64,000 nt of DNA, taken from assembly GCA_027063505.1 (NCBI GenBank), contig JAMORO010000061.1, positions 1 to 64,000 on the forward strand. The letters run 5' to 3'. Source of the stretch: Sulfurimonas sp. (GTDB lineage: Bacteria > Campylobacterota > Campylobacteria > Campylobacterales > Sulfurimonadaceae). Positions 9,128 through 19,150 of this stretch are shown here, in pieces; the stretch's first letter is position 1; each line of letters opens with the position of its first letter. The notes beneath the pieces were generated by a model. It did not search any database. It was not told where the DNA came from and was given only the letters and a program-made list of their open reading frames with translations. Position numbers and translations under genes: made by a program.

Positions 9128-10374
9128 TATATTTTTCCTTTTAAGTAGTCGATTCTATCAATGCTAAGAGCACGAGAGTAGTATGCTTCTAGGAGTCCTA
9201 GTTCAGCATTTAGTACTAAAGAGGTCGCATCAAGAACCTCTATATATGTAGAGAGTCCCTCTCTATATCTGCCATCGAGAACATCTTTTGTACTTTTAGC
9301 AGCACTCAGTTGTGCTTGTTTTGCAGCTACTGTTTTGTTGTATCGTTGGATGTCTAAAAGAAGATTAGATAACTCCTCTTTAAGTGCGAGTTCGCGAGAG
9401 TTTTTTTGCTCTTGTGAAATCTGTGCACCAATTTGTGCTCTTTGTGCTTCAGCTGAGACTCTTCCTCCACTATAAAGAGGAATATTAAGGGTAATACCTG
9501 CTAGTTTTGAGTCATAAGCATTAAGTGTGTCTATATGGTTGTAAGAGGCTACTACATCTATAGAACCGTAGTGAGCTGCCTTTGCTGACTTATGAAGTAG
9601 TAAGTTTTTTTCTATATTTTTACTCTCTATTTGAAGGTTATAGTTTGCTTCTAAAACTTCCTTTTGTGTATCTATATCTGTATCAAACTCTCGTCTTAAA
9701 AAAGCATCTTCTAAGAGCACTTCATCAGTGATCTCCTCATTCATATATAAAGAGAGTGATCTTTTTGCCTTTTTATAAGAGGTTACAGCGATAGAAAGAT
9801 TATCTTTTGCTACATAGACAGAAGATAAAAAACGGTTTGCATCTGCCTCTGTTTTTAAACCCTGTTTAACAAGGGCGAGTGATTGCTCATAATATGCCTC
9901 TTTTGTTTGGAGATCTTTTTTTCTTACTTCTATGGCTTGGGATTGGACAACCATAAGTTCATAAAGAGTTTTTACTTTAAATGAGAGAAGAGACTGAAGC
10001 TCTTTAAGGGAGAGTTCTGAGATCTCTTTGTCTACTCTACTTGCACTTACTTTTGAAGATGTTTTAGAGAAGTCCCATACTTTTTGTTTGAGGTTTACTC
10101 CTGCATTCCAGCCCGAATCATCGAGTGTATTAAAACTTCCATTTACTGGAAAAACAAATGTTTGTGTTACATTATACTGTGCTTGAAGGTTTATTTCTGG
10201 AAGATAAGCTGAAAAAGCAGAGTCATAAGATGCTTCTGATTGTTTGATTTTTAGTTTAAATGTTTTTACATCTGGATAGTTTTGAAGTACCTTAGCTACA
10301 CTTTCTTGAAGTGTTAACGTCTCACTAGAAAAAAGAGAAATAGATAAGAGTGATAAAAGGATAATTTTTTTCAT
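9127..10374 (-). CDS. TolC-family outer membrane efflux protein
   Basis: Signal peptide and two TolC-like repeats; overlaps adaptor gene by 1 nt. Confidence 0.92.
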   Translation of the reverse strand: MKKIILLSLLSISLFSSETLTLQESVAKVLQNYPDVKTFKLKIKQSEASYDSAFSAYLPEINLQAQYNVTQTFVFPVNGSFNTLDDSGWNAGVNLKQKVWDFSKTSSKVSASRVDKEISELSLKELQSLLSFKVKTLYELMVVQSQAIEVRKKDLQTKEAYYEQSLALVKQGLKTEADANRFLSSVYVAKDNLSIAVTSYKKAKRSLSLYMNEEITDEVLLEDAFLRREFDTDIDTQKEVLEANYNLQIESKNIEKNLLLHKSAKAAHYGSIDVVASYNHIDTLNAYDSKLAGITLNIPLYSGGRVSAEAQRAQIGAQISQEQKNSRELALKEELSNLLLDIQRYNKTVAAKQAQLSAAKSTKDVLDGRYREGLSTYIEVLDATSLVLNAELGLLEAYYSRALSIDRIDYLKGKI

Positions 10375-10441
10375 ATAATAGACCTTAATGATTTTTATAT
10401 TTTAAAATTATATTATTTTTGTGTTAGGGGAATGTTAACAG

Positions 10442-11602
10442 TTATAACTCTATTTTTTTAATTATTTTATCTTTTAAACTACTAAAATTCTCTTTTGAAT
10501 TTTTTGTGTAAACAAGTGATTCAAGTGCTCTGATTTCATCTTTTAAAGGATACTTGTTTAAGTATGGAGTAGTCTGTTTTAAGAGCTCTTTTGGATTCTT
10601 AGCATTTTTAATAAGTGGACAACACTGCTTTTTATTTGAAAGTTTTTTAGGTAAATATTCAAGAAGTTTAGCAAATAAGAATCCCGCACTAAAGATAAGA
10701 AAACTGTAAAAATAGTCAATATATTTTTTATAATCCACTGTACTTTGTGGTGACTCTTCATCATCTATAAGGCTTTCGATATCCTGATGTTTTACACTTA
10801 TCATTTTCGATGGTGTATTTTTATCAAGGTACTGTTTATTTAGGTAGTTGTATGTTTTGAGTGTCACGGCCGGTACTTTATAGTTGTCTGAGGAGACAAG
10901 GGCATAACTCCACTCTACTTGGTAGATATATCCCTCTTTTGTTGCACGAGGCTCTTTCTCTTTTTTGCCTTTAAAAATAGAGATTCCCTCTAACTCTTCT
11001 ATCGGTTCAAAGTTTTTATTTAAAAATCCACGACCTTGGAGTGTGTAGACTACATTTACTTTATCATAAGAGCTTATCTCTGTTTTATCTATACTCATTG
11101 CTAGATTAAAATCCCCAACTGCATCTACAGGATTTTTAAGAGATGTAATGTTGAGTGTAACAGTAGGTATATCTATATTTATTTTGATGGTAGGAATAGA
11201 CTTTACATTGTCACGACTTCCTGTATATGCTTGTGCAACAGCATCATCACTCGCTCGGCGAATACGAAAGTCAAAGGGTACACTAAGGAGTCCCTCTTTT
11301 TTAGGAATGAGTAAGAATTCAAACTCTTTTTTAGCATCATGGTAGTTGAACTCATGGCGTTTTTCTTTGATGGAGATAACTTCATAATCTTTACTCTTAT
11401 GGGGTTTAAGATCAAAGAACATAACTTCATTATGAATTTTTTGTCTTGCTTTAAAGGTGATACTTATTGGTTCATTTAAAACAGCACTCTTTTTTGAACT
11501 CGAGATACTATAACTGCAGTATTTTGTCTCTATAGCGTTTAGTTGCACTATTAGCAGCATAAATAGAAAAACTATTTTACCATGGATGTTTTTCATTAAC
11601 AT
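10442..11602 (-). CDS. batD: BatD-like protein
   Basis: Signal peptide, beta-rich BatD-type domain (NEPISITFKARQ), C-terminal TM; overlaps the BatB-like gene. Confidence 0.75.
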   Translation of the reverse strand: MLMKNIHGKIVFLFMLLIVQLNAIETKYCSYSISSSKKSAVLNEPISITFKARQKIHNEVMFFDLKPHKSKDYEVISIKEKRHEFNYHDAKKEFEFLLIPKKEGLLSVPFDFRIRRASDDAVAQAYTGSRDNVKSIPTIKINIDIPTVTLNITSLKNPVDAVGDFNLAMSIDKTEISSYDKVNVVYTLQGRGFLNKNFEPIEELEGISIFKGKKEKEPRATKEGYIYQVEWSYALVSSDNYKVPAVTLKTYNYLNKQYLDKNTPSKMISVKHQDIESLIDDEESPQSTVDYKKYIDYFYSFLIFSAGFLFAKLLEYLPKKLSNKKQCCPLIKNAKNPKELLKQTTPYLNKYPLKDEIRALESLVYTKNSKENFSSLKDKIIKKIEL

Positions 11603-13184
11603 ATCCTTTATTTATAAGTTCATAAGTATTGTAGCCCATTTTAAACTTATTTTTTTTACCTTGGAGTGTGGCTCTGTTTTCACTCTTTTTTTTACTTTTA
11701 CCACCTGCACCCCCTTGACTTCCCTGTGCATCTCTCTGTTTGCCTGAAGAGGAGCCTCCACTATCTTTGTCCTCTTTTTTATTATCTATCTGTTTTGTAA
11801 TGTTTTTTACTTTTTTAGAGTCTGCAGTTGGGAGCATATCGGAAACATTTACATTACTAATGCAGTTACATTTATAGAGTTTCATAAGGTTTTCATCTGC
11901 CTCTTGTGTGTAGTTTAGTGCTAAGGATTGCTTATAGAGTACAGCAGCTCTTTGATACTTTTTAAGTCGAAATGCAGCATTTGCCATATTATAAAAAATT
12001 TTACTTTTTATCTGTGGATTTTTACTTTTTATCTGCGAGTAGTAACGAAGAGAGTGCTTGTACTGTTTGTTTTTATAGTAAGCATTAGCTATTGACATAT
12101 AGCTGTATTGAGAGGGGGTAAGCTTTTTAAAGTATTTTTGAGCTTTTATATAGTCATGATTTGAGTAGGCCTTTTTTGCAATGGTCACATAATAGAAGTC
12201 AAAAAGTGATGCTTCTACTTTTGTGTAGGGTAGAGTAAGAAGAAGCAGTGTTAAAAAGGGTAGATACCTCTGCAATTTTGTTAAGGCGATAAGTAAAGTT
12301 ATAAACGCCATTAACAGTGGTATATAGTAAAGTTCTTTATAGCTTACAACCTCTGTACTTAGCTCTTTTGCATCAAGGTTTTTGGCTTGCATTTTAGAGT
12401 AAATCTGAGCACTGATATCGCTGTTAGTGTTGAGTTGGAAATAAAACCCTCCACTCTGTTGTGCTAGGTTTTTAAGGATAGGGTTGATTCGGGAGATAAC
12501 AAGGTGTGAGTTTTCATCTTTTATAACCTTAGAGTCTTTTACTATAACGGCACCCTTAGTAGATGCAACTGCAACAATGTTGAGTGTCATTGCAGACTCT
12601 TTTGCTATATGTAATAACTGTTTTAGATTGTACTCTTCTCCACCATCACTAAAGATAATAAGTGACTTATGCTCTTGGTCTAGTGTTGCAACACGCTCTA
12701 TAAGAGATGTTATTGAGGTACTTTTAGTAAGGATAAATTTTGGTTCTAATGCATTTAAAGCACTGATGGCTATCTCTTTATCTGTTGTTGGAGGGCAGAT
12801 AAGAAGAGGGTTATTTGTAAAAGCAAAGAGTGTAAAGCGATCATTTGTATCTCTGTTAAGGAGGGCAATAATGTTATTTTTAGCAACTTCGTAGCGGCTT
12901 GGTTTTACATCATCCATCTGCATAGAAAAAGAGGCATCAAGTGCAATAATATACTCATTTGCATCAAACTTCTCTTGGCTAATCTCATTAGTTAGGGCAG
13001 GGCGAGAGAGTGCAAAAAGAGTAAAGAGAAGAGCTAGAAGGATCAACCTCGTCTGTTTGTGATAGCGTTTATGCTCTTTCGAGAAGGCATCATCACTGGT
13101 ATAAGCTTTGTGAAAAAGTATACCTTTAAATATCCATAGCACAAATAAAATAAGTATAAAAGCCCAAGGGTTTAAAAACATCAT
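11577..13184 (-). CDS. batB: BatB-like VWA protein fused to BatC-like TPR domain
   Basis: VWA motif EYIIALDASFSMQMDD, TM segments, TPR repeats (IKAQKYFKKLTPSQYSYMSIANAYYKNKQYKHSLRYYSQ), low-complexity GGSSSGKQRDAQGSQGGAGG tail. Confidence 0.85.
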   Translation of the reverse strand: MMFLNPWAFILILFVLWIFKGILFHKAYTSDDAFSKEHKRYHKQTRLILLALLFTLFALSRPALTNEISQEKFDANEYIIALDASFSMQMDDVKPSRYEVAKNNIIALLNRDTNDRFTLFAFTNNPLLICPPTTDKEIAISALNALEPKFILTKSTSITSLIERVATLDQEHKSLIIFSDGGEEYNLKQLLHIAKESAMTLNIVAVASTKGAVIVKDSKVIKDENSHLVISRINPILKNLAQQSGGFYFQLNTNSDISAQIYSKMQAKNLDAKELSTEVVSYKELYYIPLLMAFITLLIALTKLQRYLPFLTLLLLTLPYTKVEASLFDFYYVTIAKKAYSNHDYIKAQKYFKKLTPSQYSYMSIANAYYKNKQYKHSLRYYSQIKSKNPQIKSKIFYNMANAAFRLKKYQRAAVLYKQSLALNYTQEADENLMKLYKCNCISNVNVSDMLPTADSKKVKNITKQIDNKKEDKDSGGSSSGKQRDAQGSQGGAGGKSKKKSENRATLQGKKNKFKMGYNTYELINKGYVNEKHPW

Positions 13185-14092
13185 GCTGTTTGAGCCCTCT
13201 CTCGACGTAATAAGATAAAAATAAGAAGTACGATAGCACCAAAGAGAGGAATATCAAAGAGGAGTGTTTTATGTAAATAGTGTTGCGAGCGGATAGGACT
13301 AGGCTCTAGAGAGTCTATCTCTCTGTATACATCTTTCATAGATGCGGCATCTTCTGCTTGAAAGAATCTTCCTCCACTCTCTTTAGCAATTTGGCTTAAA
13401 AGTGAAGCATCATAATCACTCTCTTTTCCAATACCAATAGTATAAATTTTTATATCTCTCTTTTTTGCTAGAGAAACACCATCTTTGGGTGAAAAGCTCC
13501 CACTGTTTTGATAACCATCACTTAGTAAAATTATAACTCTGTTCTCAGTTTGTGAGTGTTCTAAAACTTTTATGGCCTGCATAAGCCCATCACCTATGGC
13601 TGTATTATCTCCTGCAATACCAACATCAAGGTACTTAAGAACAAAACTTAAACTTTTTCTATCGTAAGTGAGAGGAGCTGCTCCAAAGGCGAAATCTCCA
13701 AAGACAACTACTCCAAGGTTATCATCATATCTATGGAGTATAAAGTTGTCTAATATCGCTAAAACAGCATCAAACTTTCGTGTCTCTTTTGTCTCTTTAT
13801 CATAACCACTCTCACCCATTGAGCCACTAGTATCAAGTGCAATAACAAGATCTCGACCTTTTCGATGGTTAGGAGATTTTTGCTCATAGCTTATGGGTGA
13901 AGCCAGAGCAGTTACTAAAAAGATAAAAGTAAGTAAAAAAAGAAGTTTTTCTCTGTTTATATAGCGAGTTGCTTTTGTAAAAAAGTTTATATGTACAAAG
14001 TAGCGTTTAGGAGCACAAAGAGGACAGATATATATACAGAGTACAGAAAGAAGTAGTAAAAAGTATAAGGGGAATTGAAACTCAAAATGCAC
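13181..14092 (-). CDS. batA: BatA-like VWA domain membrane protein
   Basis: MIDAS motif DLVIALDTSGSMGESG, flanking TMs; overlaps next gene by 4 nt. Confidence 0.87.
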   Translation of the reverse strand: MHFEFQFPLYFLLLLSVLCIYICPLCAPKRYFVHINFFTKATRYINREKLLFLLTFIFLVTALASPISYEQKSPNHRKGRDLVIALDTSGSMGESGYDKETKETRKFDAVLAILDNFILHRYDDNLGVVVFGDFAFGAAPLTYDRKSLSFVLKYLDVGIAGDNTAIGDGLMQAIKVLEHSQTENRVIILLSDGYQNSGSFSPKDGVSLAKKRDIKIYTIGIGKESDYDASLLSQIAKESGGRFFQAEDAASMKDVYREIDSLEPSPIRSQHYLHKTLLFDIPLFGAIVLLIFILLRRERAQTA

Positions 14093-14161
14093 TTTACTAC
14101 AGACCTTTTTATTTATTTGTACTTATTATACAAAAAGGAGTTAAATACTTAGCATAATGTG

Positions 14162-14659
14162 TTAAAAAGATGCCCACCACATACGTAAATAGAGACCAAT
14201 TATACTAGTGTAGCCAACTTCACTAAAGATGAGTTTTTTATTCTTATCGTAGATAAAAGTTGTTGGAAAAGCAGCAATATTAAACTCACGAGAGAGGTAT
14301 TTGAGAGAGTCATTAACAACAGGATAAGTGTAGTTCTCTTCTTTTATAAATGCAGTTAGTTCTGCAGTTGTTCCTGAATCAACAGCGATAGTCAGGACTT
14401 CAAAATGCTTAGAGATAAACTCTATATTTGGTGCTTCAACTTTACAAGTAGGACACCATGTAGCCCAAAAATGGATAAGAACTGGTTTGTCAGATGGAAA
14501 CTTATAAGTACTATTATCTATAAGTTTAAGTGTGGCTAATCGGAGGGGTGCATCACTAAGCTCTTGGCTTTTATAGAGACTAAGTAAATTCGCAATTATT
14601 GTCATAGTAATGACAAAAAAGAGAATCTCTTTGATGTAATGCTTTAGTTTTTGTTTCAT
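14162..14659 (-). CDS. TlpA/ResA-like membrane-anchored thiol-disulfide oxidoreductase
   Basis: N-terminal TM and HFWATWCPTCKVEAPNIEFI active site. Confidence 0.88.
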   Translation of the reverse strand: MKQKLKHYIKEILFFVITMTIIANLLSLYKSQELSDAPLRLATLKLIDNSTYKFPSDKPVLIHFWATWCPTCKVEAPNIEFISKHFEVLTIAVDSGTTAELTAFIKEENYTYPVVNDSLKYLSREFNIAAFPTTFIYDKNKKLIFSEVGYTSIIGLYLRMWWASF

Positions 14660-14735
14660 CTAAAAAGCCTTTTTATATCGATTGCATAATAGTATTATAA
14701 AATAGTTACAAAATTAGATATAATCACTAAAAAAA

Positions 14736-15851
14736 ATGGAATTGTACATGTTTGACACAGATAATTCACAATATAATATTTTAGTTGTTGATGATGTAAA
14801 AGACAATGTATCCATGGTTGAAAAGATCTTACTTCAAGCAAATTATCATGTAACAAAGGCAAGTAGTGGGGTAGAAGCATTGCGAAGTGTAAGTGAAAAA
14901 GAGACAGATTTAATGCTTCTTGATATTATGATGCCTGGAATGAGTGGTATTGAAGTGTGTCGTTATTTAAAAGTAGAAGAGAGTACATCTTCTATTCCTG
15001 TGATTTTTTTAACTGCAAATGCTGATAATGAGACTTTAAAAAAAGCGTATCGGGTTGGGGGCAGTGACTATATTCGTAAACCATTTTTTAAAGATGAACT
15101 TTTAGCGCGGGTTGCTACCAGACTGAAACTTCGAGATTATGAAAAAAATCTGGAGTCAAAAGTTCGTGAGAGAACAAAAGAGATAGAAGATACACAGATT
15201 AAGCTAATGAATGTACTTGGTGGCATTGCTGAGGGGCACTCCCTTGAAACACACTCTCATGTAAAACGTGTTGCAGATTTTACCTACCGCCTTGCTGTTC
15301 TTTACGGTATGGACTTGGAAGAAGCAAAACTACTTAAAGATGCTTCAACTCTTCATGATATTGGAAAACTTGCTGTTAATGATGCGATTTTACATAAAAA
15401 ATCATCTTTAAATAAAAGTGAATACTTAGAGATGCAAAAACATGCATCTCTTGGAGCAACTATGCTAGAACACTCTACAATGCCTCTCTTTAAGGCTGCT
15501 AAAATTGTAGCACTGCAGCATCATGAAAAATTTGATGGAACAGGGTATCCCAAAAATCTTAAAGGTGAAGAGATTCATATTTATGGTCGTATCGTTGCTG
15601 TTGCTGATGTTTTTGATGCTCTCTCTAACTCACGAGCATATAAGAAGGGATGGAAAAAAGAGGATATTTTTATGTACTTTAATGATATGAAAGGGAAACA
15701 TTTCGATCCGCATTTGATAGATATATTTTTCTCTCATATAGATGAGTTTTTGGATATATATAATATTCAAATAAAAATAGATGAGTTAGAAAAAAGCTTA
15801 AATGCTAAAAAAAGAGGAAAAATTATGGGATGGTTACTTCGAGAAGGCTAA
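14736..15851 (+). CDS. Response regulator with HD-GYP domain (predicted c-di-GMP phosphodiesterase)
   Basis: REC (LLDIMMPGMSG) followed by HD (LHDIGKLAV) and HHEKFDGTGYP. True start could be the in-frame ATG at 14748. Confidence 0.92.
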   Translation: MELYMFDTDNSQYNILVVDDVKDNVSMVEKILLQANYHVTKASSGVEALRSVSEKETDLMLLDIMMPGMSGIEVCRYLKVEESTSSIPVIFLTANADNETLKKAYRVGGSDYIRKPFFKDELLARVATRLKLRDYEKNLESKVRERTKEIEDTQIKLMNVLGGIAEGHSLETHSHVKRVADFTYRLAVLYGMDLEEAKLLKDASTLHDIGKLAVNDAILHKKSSLNKSEYLEMQKHASLGATMLEHSTMPLFKAAKIVALQHHEKFDGTGYPKNLKGEEIHIYGRIVAVADVFDALSNSRAYKKGWKKEDIFMYFNDMKGKHFDPHLIDIFFSHIDEFLDIYNIQIKIDELEKSLNAKKRGKIMGWLLREG

Positions 15852-15879
15852 AACTAACCAACTTAGAGTTGGTTAGTTT
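15851..15879. terminator. Bidirectional terminator hairpin between convergent genes
   Basis: Perfect 13-bp stem AAACTAACCAACT-TAG-AGTTGGTTAGTTT. Confidence 0.8.
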
Positions 15880-15894
15880 AAAAGTGACAAAAAA

Positions 15895-17781
15895 TTATTC
15901 GATTTCTGCATCGATTACGTCATCGTCTTCTTTTTTCTTTTTAGCATCAGCTTCAGCTTTTGCTGGGTCTTGCTCTTTCTTATACATCTCTTCTGCCATT
16001 TTATGAGCAGCTTCTGTAAGAGTTTTTACTTTCTCTTCAATTTGCTCTTTAGTAGCAGACTCATCTTTAAGTGTCTCTTTTAAGTCAGTTACTGCTGCTT
16101 CAATTTTAGCTTTTTCTTCTGCTTCAAGGCTATCACCCATCTCTTCAACTGATTTTTCAGTTTGAACGATTAGAGCATCTGCTTGATTTTTAAGATCAAC
16201 AAGAGCTTTTCTCTCTTCATCTTCAGCTTTGTGCGCTTCAGCATCTTGAACCATTTTTTCGATCTCTTCTTCACTTAGTCCAGATGATCCAGAGATAGTG
16301 ATTGACTGTGACTTACCAGTACCTTTGTCAGTTGAAGAAACTGTTAAGATACCATTTGCATCGATGTCAAATGTAACTTCAATTTGAGGTACACCACGTG
16401 GTGCAGCTGGAATATCTCCAAGCTCAAAAAGACCAAGAGATTTGTTATCTTTAGCAAACTCACGCTCACCTTGTCCAACGCTAATAGAAACAGCTGGTTG
16501 GTTATCTTCAGCAGTGGAGAATACTTGAGATTTTTTAACAGGAATCGTAGTTCCTTTCTCAATGATCTTAGTCATAACACCACCTAAAGTCTCAATACCA
16601 AGGCTTAATGGAGTAACATCAAGAAGAAGAACATCTTTAACATCTCCTCTTAAAACACCACCTTGAATAGCAGCACCAGCAGCAACAACTTCATCAGGAT
16701 TAACACCTTTGTTCAAGTCTTTACCACCAAAGAATTTACTTACAGCTTCTTGAGCAGCTGGAACACGAGTTGATCCACCAACCATGATAATCTCTTTGAT
16801 CTCATTGTTATCTAAATCAGACTCTTTCATAGCAGTTTTGATATGATCAATAGTTTCATCAATAAGACCAGCAATCATACCTTCAAATTTAGCACGAGTA
16901 AGTTTTACAACTAAGTGTTGAGGTCCAGCTTCTGTCATTGTAATGAATGGAAGATTTATCTCAGTCTCAGTTGCACTAGAAAGTTCTTTTTTAGCATTCT
17001 CAGCAGAATCTTTCAGACGTTGTAGTGCCATTTTGTCATTTTTAAGTTCAATTCCATGAGTTGATTTAAACTCATCATTTAAGAAGTCAACGATTTTGTT
17101 ATCAAAGTCATCACCACCAAGGAATGCATTACCATCAGTTGAAAGCACTTCAAAAGTACCATCAGAGATCTCTAATGTTGTAACATCAAATGTTCCACCA
17201 CCAAGGTCGTAAACAAGTACATTCTCTTCAGATTTTGACTCTAAACCATAAGCAAGTGCAGATGCAGTTGGCTCATTGATAATACGAAGAACATTAAGTC
17301 CTGCGATTGTACCAGCATCTTTTGTCGCTTTACGTTGGCTATCATTGAAGTAAGCTGGAACTGTAATAACAGCATCCGTTACAGTTGAACCGATGTAAGC
17401 TTCAGCATCTTCTTTTAGTTTTGTAAGAATTTTTGCAGAAATCTCTTGTGGAGTGTATACTTTACCAGCAACATCAACACAAGCAGCACCATCTTTATCT
17501 ACTATATTATAAGTAACTTTATCGTGTGCTTGTTTTGCATTTTCCTCATTCATCATAAGACCCATAATTCTCTTAATAGAAGAGATAGTTTTCTCAGGGT
17601 TTGTGATCGCTTGACGTTTTGCAGGATCACCTACAAGAACCTCACCTTTATCTGTGAATGCAACTACTGAAGGAGTAGTATTTTTACCTTCTGCATTAGG
17701 GATGATTTTTGCTTCACCACCCTCATAAACTGCTACACATGAATTTGTTGTTCCTAAATCTATTCCAATTACTTTACTCAT
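15895..17781 (-). CDS. dnaK: Chaperone protein DnaK (Hsp70)
   Basis: [34 protein letters not shown], full-length 628 aa. Confidence 0.99.
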   Translation of the reverse strand: MSKVIGIDLGTTNSCVAVYEGGEAKIIPNAEGKNTTPSVVAFTDKGEVLVGDPAKRQAITNPEKTISSIKRIMGLMMNEENAKQAHDKVTYNIVDKDGAACVDVAGKVYTPQEISAKILTKLKEDAEAYIGSTVTDAVITVPAYFNDSQRKATKDAGTIAGLNVLRIINEPTASALAYGLESKSEENVLVYDLGGGTFDVTTLEISDGTFEVLSTDGNAFLGGDDFDNKIVDFLNDEFKSTHGIELKNDKMALQRLKDSAENAKKELSSATETEINLPFITMTEAGPQHLVVKLTRAKFEGMIAGLIDETIDHIKTAMKESDLDNNEIKEIIMVGGSTRVPAAQEAVSKFFGGKDLNKGVNPDEVVAAGAAIQGGVLRGDVKDVLLLDVTPLSLGIETLGGVMTKIIEKGTTIPVKKSQVFSTAEDNQPAVSISVGQGEREFAKDNKSLGLFELGDIPAAPRGVPQIEVTFDIDANGILTVSSTDKGTGKSQSITISGSSGLSEEEIEKMVQDAEAHKAEDEERKALVDLKNQADALIVQTEKSVEEMGDSLEAEEKAKIEAAVTDLKETLKDESATKEQIEEKVKTLTEAAHKMAEEMYKKEQDPAKAEADAKKKKEDDDVIDAEIE

Positions 17782-17880
17782 TTTAATTTCCTTAAATTTT
17801 ATTTTTATATTTATTATTTTGTTACAGCGACATTATATGCTGTTTCACAAATTAGTTTTGCAACCTAAGTTGCAAAAGTT

Positions 17881-18441
17881 CTAATTTGCTACGATTACCA
17901 TCGCTTCTCTTAACGGACGATTTTTATATTTATAACCTGTTTGAAAAGTTTGAACAATCTGACCAGACTCAACATCTTCACTATCCATTGCTTGAATAGC
18001 ATTGTGAATGTTTGGATCAAATGGCTCATCGTGAGCTACCATAGTTACACCATGTTTTTCTAACTGAGTTAAAAAAGACTTATGTGTAAGTTCGATACCC
18101 TCTTTTAACTTATCAAAGAGTTCTGCCTTATCAGCATCAGTTTGCACTGATTTCATCGCACCATCAAGTGCATCAAGTACAGGAATCATATCTTTTGCAA
18201 ATTTTTCGTTTGCATATTCTACCGCTGTGTATTTTTCACGTTCAAGTCTTTTTTTGATATTATCAAAGTCTGCATGAACACGTGCATACTTGTCTTTTAG
18301 TGCAAGTAATTCTGCTTCTAAAAGTTCAAACTCATTTTCAACTGCTTCTGCTTCAGCTTCTGCCTCATCAGCAACAATCTCTTGTTCTACTGTTTCTTCC
18401 TCATTTACGAGGTTTTCATCTTGTAATTTTTCTTTAGACAT
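17881..18441 (-). CDS. grpE: Nucleotide exchange factor GrpE
   Basis: Acidic coiled-coil N-terminus, YARVHADFDNIKKRLEREK, C-terminal GYKYKNRPLREAMVIVAN. Confidence 0.96.
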   Translation of the reverse strand: MSKEKLQDENLVNEEETVEQEIVADEAEAEAEAVENEFELLEAELLALKDKYARVHADFDNIKKRLEREKYTAVEYANEKFAKDMIPVLDALDGAMKSVQTDADKAELFDKLKEGIELTHKSFLTQLEKHGVTMVAHDEPFDPNIHNAIQAMDSEDVESGQIVQTFQTGYKYKNRPLREAMVIVAN

Positions 18442-18477
18442 AATAGTTAAATGACTCCTTTTTTAAAAGATAGCACT

Positions 18478-18507
18478 ATTATACATATTGAGTGTAACAA
18501 TGTCAAG
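18478..18507 (-). promoter_or_regulatory. grpE-dnaK sigma70 promoter with overlapping HAIR-like HspR operator
   Basis: Minus strand: TTGACA (18506-18501), 17-nt spacer, TATAAT (18483-18478). Plus strand 18487-18507 ATTGAGT-GTAACAA-TGTCAAG matches HAIR consensus CTTGAGT-N7-ACTCAAG at 11/14. Confidence 0.7.
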
Positions 18508-18562
18508 TGATTGTTTAGTCTATTTTGTTATTAAAGTTTAGTCTTTATGTATCAAGTATGTG

Positions 18563-19138
18563 TTATTGGTTAGATACATCACATAAAGTAAGACAGAAAA
18601 TGACCTCTTTCCCATAGGGTTTTAGGCTTCTAACAGCCTCCAGAAGAGTGCTACCCGTAGTAACAATATCATCAACTAAAATAATCTCTTTCTCTTTAAA
18701 AGGCTTTATATGAAAATTTCTAGGGTTTGAAAGTCTAAACTTTTTACTTTTTCCAGAGTATGAGAGACAATTTTTTGCACGAAGTATAGAGTAGAGTGGT
18801 TTAATGTAGTGTGACTTTAACTCTTTATTAAGTATAGCAGTATGTGAGTAGCCACTTGTAACATTATCATCTATTGCTATTGAGACATACTTTTCACCTG
18901 GGTAAAACTCTTGCATAAATTTTTTAAAGCTATTTTGTGCAAGAATTTTGTAAATATGAAAACCGATATCTGTATGTTTTGTATGAAGAAGATCTTTAAT
19001 CTCTGAGTATTTATAAAAGGAGTAGATAAGTGTTCCATCTTCTAGATGGCGTTTGTAAAGTTTTGGATTTAAAAAAGTTTTTTGGCAGTAGGTGCAGAGA
19101 TGTTTGAGTGAGAGAGACTCACACATCAAACATCTCAT
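18563..19138 (-). CDS. ComF-family phosphoribosyltransferase-like protein
   Basis: N-terminal Cys pairs (CLMC...CTYC) and PRPP-binding-like IILVDDIVTTGSTL. Confidence 0.85.
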   Translation of the reverse strand: MRCLMCESLSLKHLCTYCQKTFLNPKLYKRHLEDGTLIYSFYKYSEIKDLLHTKHTDIGFHIYKILAQNSFKKFMQEFYPGEKYVSIAIDDNVTSGYSHTAILNKELKSHYIKPLYSILRAKNCLSYSGKSKKFRLSNPRNFHIKPFKEKEIILVDDIVTTGSTLLEAVRSLKPYGKEVIFCLTLCDVSNQ

Positions 19139-19150
19139 GCAAAATACTAC

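Noticed and set aside
12484-12894. 136-aa plus-strand ORF
   Set aside because: Lies fully antisense within the BatB VWA coding region; likely a codon-usage artefact.
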